Source: CAYQDB01 sp964416195 (lineage in GTDB: Bacteria > Zixibacteria > MSB-5A5 > GN15 > FEB-12). From it: 56,545 nt of DNA. The stretch spans positions 1-56,545 of the forward strand of contig CAYQDB010000015.1 of assembly GCA_964416195.1 (NCBI GenBank), given 5' to 3'. The notes under the pieces are model-generated. The model saw only the letters and a list, made by a program, of their open reading frames with translations. It searched no databases and was not told the DNA's origin. Of this stretch, positions 50,396-56,545 are shown one piece after another; positions within the stretch are counted from its first letter, which is position 1, and each line of letters opens with the position of its first letter. Position numbers and translations under genes: made by a program.

Positions 50396-51265
50396 TCATA
50401 TCAACTCCGCCATTAGATTGCTGATGTCAATGTTGTCAACTTGGTGACTCACCAACGGACCTTTCTTCAGCTGAGGCAGTGAATCCTCGTATGGGTTCTG
50501 ACCACCCTGATAGAAGATGCCTGTCGCTAGCCTGTCTTCATCGAAGGACAGAGCGAGTGTCATAGCCTTGTCCCTATCAGCGGGGTTATGATTTTCATCT
50601 TCGAGTTTGTAAACTCGATCCTTGTACCATTTGTAGCTCTTTGCCGGATTATACGTCACACACACCTGCAGAACATCAATGAAAGCAAAACCCCGATGCT
50701 TTATAGCGGCCACGATCAGGTCACGCAGTTGGTTCATGTCACCGGAGAAACCGCGCGCCACAAAGGAGGCACCGGCAGTAATCGCTAACGCGACAGGGTT
50801 GACCGGAGATTCAATCGATCCATCTGGGGTGCTGCTCGAGGCAAACCCCTGTTTCCCTGTGGCTGATGTCTGTCCCGTCGTAAGGGAAAAAACACCGTTA
50901 TTGTGCACAATATATGTCAAATCAATATTGCGCCGGCAAGCCTGCACAAAATGGTTCATGCCTTCACTGAAACCATCACCATCGCCTCCTTCGGCGATCA
51001 CCACCAAATCGTGGTTGCCGAGTTTCAATCCGGCGGCTATAGGCAGGGGGCGACCATGCAAGCCGTGTAGACCGTAAACATTGATCCAGTGTGGAATTTT
51101 ACTGGAACAGCCGATGCCGGAGGTCATCACAACCTGATGAGGTTCGAAATCAAACTCCAGCAATGCCTTCTTGAGAGCGGACTGGATTCCAAAATTCCCG
51201 CACCCCAGACACCAGTTGGGCTTAGCTGCCGTGTTAAATCTTGTCTTGTCGCCGTCACCGTTCAT
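50396..51265 (-). CDS. korB: 2-oxoacid:ferredoxin oxidoreductase, beta (TPP-binding) subunit
   Basis: A 289-aa subunit that binds thiamine diphosphate and a [4Fe-4S] cluster. Cysteines are in NWCLGCGNFG, SGIGCSSKIP and LQVCVTYNP; the TPP/Mg motif is GGDGDGFSEGMNHFV followed by VHNNGVFSLTTGQTS. The ATG at 51265 is preferred over a TTG at 51280. It pairs with the alpha/gamma subunit upstream (gap 45 bp). The enzyme decarboxylates 2-oxoglutarate or another 2-oxoacid to the acyl-CoA and reduces ferredoxin, and is oxygen sensitive. The substrate is not certain from sequence. Confidence 0.93.
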   Translation of the reverse strand: MNGDGDKTRFNTAAKPNWCLGCGNFGIQSALKKALLEFDFEPHQVVMTSGIGCSSKIPHWINVYGLHGLHGRPLPIAAGLKLGNHDLVVIAEGGDGDGFSEGMNHFVQACRRNIDLTYIVHNNGVFSLTTGQTSATGKQGFASSSTPDGSIESPVNPVALAITAGASFVARGFSGDMNQLRDLIVAAIKHRGFAFIDVLQVCVTYNPAKSYKWYKDRVYKLEDENHNPADRDKAMTLALSFDEDRLATGIFYQGGQNPYEDSLPQLKKGPLVSHQVDNIDISNLMAELI

Positions 51266-51310
51266 CTGCCAGGCTCCCAATGAAGTGGGATTCCTTCTAT
51301 TTCAATGCAC

Positions 51311-53074
51311 CTAAAGCCGCTGTTGAATGAGATCAGCAAGTTCATCTCTAAAAAACTGCCGACCGTTATATTTGAGTATCTTGTCTGCTACCGCCAAGCC
51401 TGTCTTTTGCCTGATTAAGGTTCCCAACTGGCCAGTTGCGTTGTTTTCTATTAGAATTGTATGCTTCGCATTCTCCATGACTTCGGTAACACGATCTGTC
51501 GGGAAGGGTTCCATATAAATCACCTGAAGGAAATTGCAGCTGACAGTATGGTCTTTTTTCAGGTGTGACATGGTATCGAGGATGACTGGCTTCGTTGATC
51601 CCCAGCCGATCAGCGTGAGGTCGGCATTGGGATCACCATGGAGCTTCACACCGATTTCTGAAACGTCAAGTGAGGCTGTTTTACGTAACCTCTTCTCCAT
51701 CTGGCGAGCCCGGTTATCGGCATCCTCACTGATAAGGCCAAACTCGTTGTGTTCGTTGCCGGTTGCCTTGAAGACACCGCCGGGAATTCCCGGTCGCGTA
51801 CGTGGGGAGATGCCTGAATCGGTAATCCGGAAGCGTTTGTAATCCCCGATACGGCTCAGCTCGGCTTCTCCAAGCACGTCACCACGGTCGATCTTCATAC
51901 CCCTCGTGTCAAATGGCTCGCAAGTCCATGAGGATTCTGCGACATGTTTGTCAGTCAGAATGATAACCGGTGTCTGATACCTATCAGCCAGATTGAAGGC
52001 TTCAAAAGTAAGATAAAAGGCTTCAGCAGGATCACCGGGAGCCACTACAATGCGAGGAAAACTGCCTTGGTGAGCATAAAGAACGAATAACAGATCACCT
52101 TGCTCTGTCCTGGTAGGCAGTCCGGTGGCCGGTCCCGGTCGTTGTCCCTCAAGAAATACAAGAGGGATTTCCGCAATTCCAGCCAGGCCAAGATGCTCTG
52201 TCATCAGACAGAAACCGCCGCCCGAGGTTCCGGCCATAGCGCGCACACCGGCGAACGAGGCGCCAACAGCCATACCGGCTGCGGAGATCTCGTCTTCCGG
52301 CAAGACCGTTATCATGTCGTAGTTGCGAGCATGCTTGCTGACGTGAGTCAACACCGCTGAAGAAGGGCTCATGGGGTACGAGGAATAGAACTTGACGCCT
52401 GCTTTGAGGGCGCCCATTGCCACCGCGTGATTTCCTGTCAGCAGCATTCGATCCGGAGCGTCTCGCTTTTCGAGAATGATGCCCAACTGCTCGGAGAACC
52501 TCTCACGGGCGATGCTATAGGCCCTCCGAGCGCCTTCTATGTTCATCTCTACAACCTTATCTTCTAACTTGGAGAGCGTTTGTCGAAACATACCCGCCAA
52601 CAACTCAAAATCGAACTGTAGAATACCCTGCAATGCCCCTAAACCAACTGAATTGATCATCTTCTGGGTGCCGCCGACGTCTTTGGCGATTTGTGCCATT
52701 GGTATATCAACAACGGTGATATCGTTTCGACCGATATCACCTACCTTGAGGCCAATATCGATCGGGCTGGCCTCGAGTCCTTCGGCGTCGTAGATCAGAG
52801 CCCCGCCTGGTGTGATTTCGTCCTTGTGCAAGATGATACTCTTTGCATCGAGAGCTAAGAGCAGGTCAACCAGGCGGGTATGACTCCCAACCGGCTCCTC
52901 CGAGACCATCACCTGAGCATAGTTGTGCTCGCCTTTGATGTTTGAGGGGTACTCCAAGTTTACAAAGATGTGTAAGCCAACCCGCGAACATAAGCGAGCA
53001 AACGCGTTGCCGACTGTGTTCACACCCTGTCCGGCGAACCCCCCAACCATGAAGCTAAGTTCGTTAGTTTTCAA
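51311..53074 (-). CDS. korA: 2-oxoacid:acceptor oxidoreductase, fused gamma-alpha subunit
   Basis: A 587-aa fusion. Residues 1-190 are the gamma domain (FMVGGFAGQGVNTVGNAFA, YPSNIKGEHNYAQV). Residues 200-587 are the alpha domain (GNHAVAMGALKAGVKFYSSYPMSPS, TSGGGFCLMTEHLGLAG, VLEGQRPGPATGLPT-type pattern, GSTKP). The start is a TTG at 53074 with GGAG 10 nt upstream. The ATG at 53050 would delete the first beta-strand, so TTG is preferred. Together with KorB it forms a two-subunit enzyme of the kind common in bacteria and archaea. It stands inside the oxygen and iron gene run. Confidence 0.92.
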   Translation of the reverse strand: MKTNELSFMVGGFAGQGVNTVGNAFARLCSRVGLHIFVNLEYPSNIKGEHNYAQVMVSEEPVGSHTRLVDLLLALDAKSIILHKDEITPGGALIYDAEGLEASPIDIGLKVGDIGRNDITVVDIPMAQIAKDVGGTQKMINSVGLGALQGILQFDFELLAGMFRQTLSKLEDKVVEMNIEGARRAYSIARERFSEQLGIILEKRDAPDRMLLTGNHAVAMGALKAGVKFYSSYPMSPSSAVLTHVSKHARNYDMITVLPEDEISAAGMAVGASFAGVRAMAGTSGGGFCLMTEHLGLAGIAEIPLVFLEGQRPGPATGLPTRTEQGDLLFVLYAHQGSFPRIVVAPGDPAEAFYLTFEAFNLADRYQTPVIILTDKHVAESSWTCEPFDTRGMKIDRGDVLGEAELSRIGDYKRFRITDSGISPRTRPGIPGGVFKATGNEHNEFGLISEDADNRARQMEKRLRKTASLDVSEIGVKLHGDPNADLTLIGWGSTKPVILDTMSHLKKDHTVSCNFLQVIYMEPFPTDRVTEVMENAKHTILIENNATGQLGTLIRQKTGLAVADKILKYNGRQFFRDELADLIQQRL

Positions 53075-53154
53075 AACGACTCGGCTCCTACAAAGATGCG
53101 TCCTCTATTGACAATACAACTACAGTCGCAAAATTCCCACTCTCACTTCGCATC

Positions 53155-53667
53155 TTATTCCAATGTCGGCGGTGGCGTAAACACTCGTCGGCCAAGTTCC
53201 CGGTCAATCTGAAACAACCCTCCCTTGGAATCGCCCAGCAGTTTCAACTGCTGAACAATCGCCTTGGCGGATGCTTCTTCCTCGACCTGCTCATTCACAA
53301 ACCACTGGAGGAATATCTGGGTGGCGTAGTCCTTCTCAGAAAGAGCCAGATCGACAAGGTTGTTTATCAAGCCGGTCACCTTCTGCTCATGCGCATAGGC
53401 CGTTTCAAAAACATCCAGCGCCGACTTCCACTCAGCCGGAGGAGCTTCCCAGGCCTTGACGGCAACCCGTCCATCTCGCTCAATCACATGGTCGAATATC
53501 TTCTCCGCGTGGGTGACCTCTTCCTGATATTGCACACGCATCCAGTTAGCAAAGCCCGGTAGATCGATAGACTCTAAATAGGCCGACATTGACAAATAGA
53601 GATAAGCCGAGTAAAACTCTGCTGCCACCTGGTCATTTAGAGCATCTTGCATTTTCTTGCTAACCAT
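53155..53667 (-). CDS. ftn: Ferritin (bacterial non-haem ferritin)
   Basis: A 170-aa ferritin for iron storage. The ferroxidase residues are visible in LNDQVAAEFYSAYLYLSM, YQEEVTHAEKIFDHV, ETAYAHEQKVTGLI and FVNEQVEEEASAKAI, matching FtnA order (E17, E50, H53, E94, Q127 equivalents). AAAGGAG lies 5 nt before the ATG at 53667. It is expected to assemble into the 24-mer shell. It lies just upstream of korA and after a ferritin-like gene. Confidence 0.96.
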   Translation of the reverse strand: MVSKKMQDALNDQVAAEFYSAYLYLSMSAYLESIDLPGFANWMRVQYQEEVTHAEKIFDHVIERDGRVAVKAWEAPPAEWKSALDVFETAYAHEQKVTGLINNLVDLALSEKDYATQIFLQWFVNEQVEEEASAKAIVQQLKLLGDSKGGLFQIDRELGRRVFTPPPTLE

Positions 53668-53720
53668 CACATCTCCTTTCAAGCCCGTCAAGACCGGGCC
53701 TGACCGGTTGTTTAGGAAAA

Positions 53721-54173
53721 TCAGTTTTCCCTTAATATCTGGTCATCGTATTCGATTTCAAACCGTAGTTTGTGCTTGGCTTCTTCCTGGGCCAAGTTCA
53801 GGAATATCTGCTTCAAATTGGCATCGTCAGTGGCAGTAGCTAAGTCGTTGTATAGTCTGAAAGAGGCTTTCTCGGCTTTCATAGCCAGGATAAGAGCCTC
53901 CTGATAGCCCAGGTCACCGGAGAGGTCAACATCAACCAAATTTTCACCGATCTTCAGGTCCTGAACCCGTTCTTCCGCTGCCAGCATCTGCTTGCCATTC
54001 TTAACGGCAATCAATTTAGCCTTATGTCCCTTCTCCTCACTGGCAAACTGGACAAATATCTCCTTCATATGTTCAAGCTCCATTTTGTTCGCCAAATCAG
54101 TGTAGAAATCAGCAGAATTCTGTTCCTTCTGGATGGCGAAATCGAGAATTTTGTCTACAGAATCGAATTTCAT
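53721..54173 (-). CDS. Ferritin-like (erythrin-type) diiron protein, no rubredoxin domain (FLP-2)
   Basis: A 150-aa four-helix protein with a duplicated diiron pattern: AIQKEQNSADFY and ASEEKGHKAKL, then AMKAEKASFRLY and AQEEAKHKLRFE. These supply four Glu and two His ligands. There is no rubredoxin domain. GAGGTGG lies 5 nt before the ATG. It starts 17 bp after desulfoferrodoxin and is probably cotranscribed with it, suggesting action on the peroxide that superoxide reductase makes. Confidence 0.87.
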   Translation of the reverse strand: MKFDSVDKILDFAIQKEQNSADFYTDLANKMELEHMKEIFVQFASEEKGHKAKLIAVKNGKQMLAAEERVQDLKIGENLVDVDLSGDLGYQEALILAMKAEKASFRLYNDLATATDDANLKQIFLNLAQEEAKHKLRFEIEYDDQILREN

Positions 54174-54190
54174 TTTTCCACCTCAACTAA

Positions 54191-54568
54191 TTAAGCTTTC
54201 CATAAGCCATGGACGTTACAGTATTCTCTGGCAATTACGTTTTCAGCCTCAATGCTGAATATTGCTTCAGGCGTGTCACCCGGTTTCAAGAACTGGCGGT
54301 ACGCCTTGCCGTCAGCGATCACTTCAATCCACTCGATATAGTGCTTTTCTTCCATCGGGTGGGCGACTTCACCAACCTTCACCTTGAAACCGCCGTCGAC
54401 TTTCTCAACCACCGGCACGTGTTTCTCGATAGCGGCGTCGATTTCCCCCTCTTTCAGCAATTCCATGTCCTGGCCACAGCAAACCAGGGTTCCCGCGCCA
54501 GTATGGACAACTTCCACTATGTTGCCGCACACCTCACACTTGTACACTTGCAATCTTTCCGTAGCCAT
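54191..54568 (-). CDS. dfx: Desulfoferrodoxin (2Fe superoxide reductase)
   Basis: A 125-aa superoxide reductase. The N-terminal desulforedoxin domain has C11, C14, C30 and C31 for a rubredoxin-like Fe. The catalytic centre II has H50 (with E48 and K49), H70, H76, C117 and H120, the full His4-Cys set. It reduces superoxide to peroxide without releasing oxygen. AAAGGAG lies upstream of the ATG. A TTGACT at about 130-150 bp upstream hints at a promoter. It is followed after 17 bp by a ferritin-like gene. Confidence 0.97.
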   Translation of the reverse strand: MATERLQVYKCEVCGNIVEVVHTGAGTLVCCGQDMELLKEGEIDAAIEKHVPVVEKVDGGFKVKVGEVAHPMEEKHYIEWIEVIADGKAYRQFLKPGDTPEAIFSIEAENVIAREYCNVHGLWKA

Positions 54569-54729
54569 TCTTTAATTCTCCTTTCGTTCTAAATTGACCT
54601 CTTCGTGTTTCGACCCGCAAATAAGGGGCACCAGCCACCTAAGTCAAGTCCATCCAAACTTGCAGACTAGACCTTGTAATGCTTAGCTAAACAGTCCTGC
54701 TGATCGGACCATCAAGCCGCTCTACGAAC

Positions 54730-55242
54730 CTAAAACGGAGCAAAACCGCCAGCCGACCAATAATCCTCTTTTAGTTCTTCCTGCTGTCTCAAAAGTGCAT
54801 GATAGTGCCCTGATTCCCACTCAGCCAGCTCCGCATAAAACTTCTTTACCTCCGGATTATCAGCCGCCTCAGATTGCGACCGGTAGAATTCCACGGAATC
54901 GTGTTCAAGCTGAATCCCAATTGACAACGAGGTCATTTCAAAATTCGCATCTTTGATACGAGCTCTCAAGTTATCCGAGAAAATTGGCGACATGCCGGAT
55001 AAATCGGTCCCTTGACCCAGTTTTGCCGACTGGTCCAGCATACCCGTCTTCAGTACCGAGACATAATGCCTCCTGAGAAAGTGCATGTGATGTAGTTCTT
55101 CGTGGGCTAGCTCTTCAAATACCTTCTTACCTTTTGGGTCCTCAGTGCTCTTAGCTGCCATCATGTAAAAACTGTGACCATATCTCTCAGCTTTTATAGC
55201 TTTCAACAAACCTTCAGCAAGAATTTTTATCTTTTCTTCCAT
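54730..55242 (-). CDS. Ferritin-like (erythrin-type) diiron protein, no rubredoxin domain (FLP-3)
   Basis: A 170-aa four-helix protein. Diiron ligands are visible in AIKAERYGHSFY, AHEELHHMHFL, QLEHDSVEFY and AEWESGHYHALL. An inserted segment of about 35 residues (GMLDQSAKLGQGTDLSGMSP) separates the two halves. The C-terminus YWSAGGFAPF is hydrophobic and unusual. The ribosome-binding site before the ATG is weak. It stands between two other oxygen or iron genes with gaps of 68 and 161 bp. Confidence 0.84.
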   Translation of the reverse strand: MEEKIKILAEGLLKAIKAERYGHSFYMMAAKSTEDPKGKKVFEELAHEELHHMHFLRRHYVSVLKTGMLDQSAKLGQGTDLSGMSPIFSDNLRARIKDANFEMTSLSIGIQLEHDSVEFYRSQSEAADNPEVKKFYAELAEWESGHYHALLRQQEELKEDYWSAGGFAPF

Positions 55243-55310
55243 AGATCGTTTTTCTATTAACTATACCTGTTATCATTCACTACTTCAGTCATTACCCAAT
55301 GCCAACTGCT

Positions 55311-55814
55311 TCAGTCCTCCAGGTTGAATTCCTGAAAGTCGAAAAAAGTGCCGCTGCGATTAAGGTAGTCTAGTTCAGCTTGGACTATCGCCTGGTGTCC
55401 CTCCTCGATCTCGAGGAAACGAGCAAATAACTCTTTTTCCTCTTTGAGTTCGTCTACCATCTTCCGGTAAAAGTCTAACGTTTCCTGCTCCATGGCAAGA
55501 GCTTTCTGGAGCATCTCTCGCTCCGTACCGTAGTCTCTCTCAGAGAGATGATTATCCAACTTCTTGACTCCTTTGTCGATAATATCGCGAGCGGGAACAA
55601 CAGTTTCCAGCTTCGATGGAGAAAGCTTACCCGTCTTCTTCCACTCCTCCAGTCTGCTGCGCAGGTAATCAATGTGCTCCTGCTCTTCGTTCCCTAGCAC
55701 CCTGAAGACATGCTGCCCAGTTTCATCAGCAATGTTATCAATGGAGCCCAGGTAAGCGTCGCGTACCCTGATCTCGTACTCAATTGCCGTTCTGATTGCT
55801 TCTTCAAGTGTCAT
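55311..55814 (-). CDS. Ferritin-like (erythrin-type) diiron protein, no rubredoxin domain (FLP-4)
   Basis: A 167-aa four-helix protein: AIEYEIRVRDAY with GNEEQEHIDYL, then AMEQETLDFY with IEEGHQAIVQAE. The two halves are separated by a linker of about 40 residues. The C-terminus is acidic and aromatic (FFDFQEFNLED). GGAGGA lies 6 nt before the ATG at 55814; the longer frame to 55871 lacks support. It is immediately downstream of tpx. Confidence 0.85.
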   Translation of the reverse strand: MTLEEAIRTAIEYEIRVRDAYLGSIDNIADETGQHVFRVLGNEEQEHIDYLRSRLEEWKKTGKLSPSKLETVVPARDIIDKGVKKLDNHLSERDYGTEREMLQKALAMEQETLDFYRKMVDELKEEKELFARFLEIEEGHQAIVQAELDYLNRSGTFFDFQEFNLED

Positions 55815-55896
55815 TCTGTCCTCCAAGTTTGTTTTCAAGCGGTCAACGACCAAAAGAGGTATTGCCACCACGGGGACATTGACGTGACCTCCTTAA

Positions 55897-56418
55897 CTAT
55901 CCCTTTAGAACCTTGTTGACGGCTCTCAGTACATCGTCGTAATTGGGTTCCTGTGTGGTTTCTTGAACGTACTGAATATACTGTACGGTACCTTTCCTGT
56001 CCACGATGAACACCGTCCTGGCCAGAAGACGCAGCTCTTTGATCAGCACGCCATACGAGTTACCAAATGAGGCGTCGCGGTGGTCGGAAAGAAGCTGGAG
56101 ATTTTCAACACTGGCCGCTGCGCACCAGCGCTTCTGGGCAAACGGCAAATCCATACTGATGGTCAGGATCGCAACGTCATCGTCAAGTTTCCCGGCTTCC
56201 TGGTTGAACCGTTTCGTTTCAAGATCGCAAACTGGCGTATCCACTGACGGTACTGAAACAAGGACCACTACCTTCCCCTTAAACGAAGAAAGCTTGACCG
56301 GTTCCAGCTTGTCATTCAGGACTTCAAAGTCTGGGGCAGTATCACCTACTTTGACCTCATTGCCAATCAGAGTCAATGGGTTGCCTTTCATCATTATCAA
56401 ACCGGTTCGTTCACTCAT
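55897..56418 (-). CDS. tpx: Thiol peroxidase (Tpx-type peroxiredoxin)
   Basis: A 173-aa atypical two-Cys peroxiredoxin. Peroxidatic Cys64 lies in SVDTPVCDLETKRFN and resolving Cys99 in KRWCAAASVENL. The fold starts with NPLTLIGNEVKVGDTAPDF. It reduces lipid and other hydroperoxides using thioredoxin. GGAGGAA lies 8 nt before the ATG at 56418; the frame open to 56535 is not supported. It is the first gene of the minus-strand run in this window, but the run may begin further right. Confidence 0.95.
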   Translation of the reverse strand: MSERTGLIMMKGNPLTLIGNEVKVGDTAPDFEVLNDKLEPVKLSSFKGKVVVLVSVPSVDTPVCDLETKRFNQEAGKLDDDVAILTISMDLPFAQKRWCAAASVENLQLLSDHRDASFGNSYGVLIKELRLLARTVFIVDRKGTVQYIQYVQETTQEPNYDDVLRAVNKVLKG

Positions 56419-56545
56419 AGATGTTTCCTCCATCCGGATCATACTTAACTGTAAAGCTACATGCCCTTCTTGTGTGTTCCTTTGCATTCTGGGCATATTC
56501 CAATAAAATCTAAACGATAGCCGAGAATTTTCCAACCGTTCGATT

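Overview
The window reads as a chromosomal contig from an uncultured anaerobic or microaerophilic bacterium of the FCB superphylum. Four large secreted proteins end in a type IX secretion (T9SS) sorting domain with the QNYPNPFN motif. One of them carries dockerin-like modules with GDVDGSG and YLFLGGPPPC motifs. This combination is commonly seen in candidate phylum Zixibacteria and relatives, but the phylum assignment is inference; no rRNA or tRNA gene was found to test it.

Layout. 1-2.7 kb is an accessory edge: a UvrD-like SF1 helicase with a cysteine-rich insertion, a 98-bp tandem repeat, and a repeat-linked STGPRT-type gene. 2.7-7 kb is core energy metabolism: NfnAB (electron-bifurcating transhydrogenase), a probable structured small RNA with its own terminator, and enolase. 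7.3-13.5 kb is a minus-strand run of an HD protein, a homoaconitase-like dehydratase, an AbiJ-like protein, an MmgE/PrpD protein and an aminotransferase. 13.6-17.8 kb holds envelope and small genes: a PDZ protein, a DUF4430 lipoprotein, a HIT hydrolase and a T9SS cargo protein. 18.2-26.8 kb is a plus-strand information-processing run: yebC, a broken HAD/HIT chimera, rpsU, yqeY, cvpA, mutS2, dnaG, recN. 26.9-43.2 kb is rich in secreted proteins: a subtilisin-like protease and a propeller protein that overlap by 4 bp, a dockerin protein and an S9 peptidase, plus asparagine synthetase and a stand-alone acyl carrier protein.

44.1-56.4 kb is the most striking part: fourteen consecutive minus-strand genes devoted mainly to oxygen, peroxide, superoxide and iron. 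They encode cytochrome bd oxidase (CydAB), a ZIP metal transporter, catalase, rubrerythrin, ferritin, four further ferritin-like proteins with erythrin-type diiron sites but no rubredoxin domain, desulfoferrodoxin, a thiol peroxidase, and a two-subunit 2-oxoacid:ferredoxin oxidoreductase. An anaerobe with ferredoxin-based metabolism (KOR, Nfn) appears to have gathered its oxygen-reducing, ROS-reducing and iron-sequestering functions in one place.

Smaller structures include a pair of 136-140 bp palindromic elements with TGTTGAAAAA/TTTTTCAACA ends, one of which supplies the stop codon of a lipoprotein gene. Several near-consensus sigma-70-type promoters are visible (rpsU, acp, asnB, the dockerin gene, a T9SS cargo gene), and one promoter is placed so that the HIT mRNA would be leaderless. 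No CRISPR array, transposase or intact phage gene was seen.
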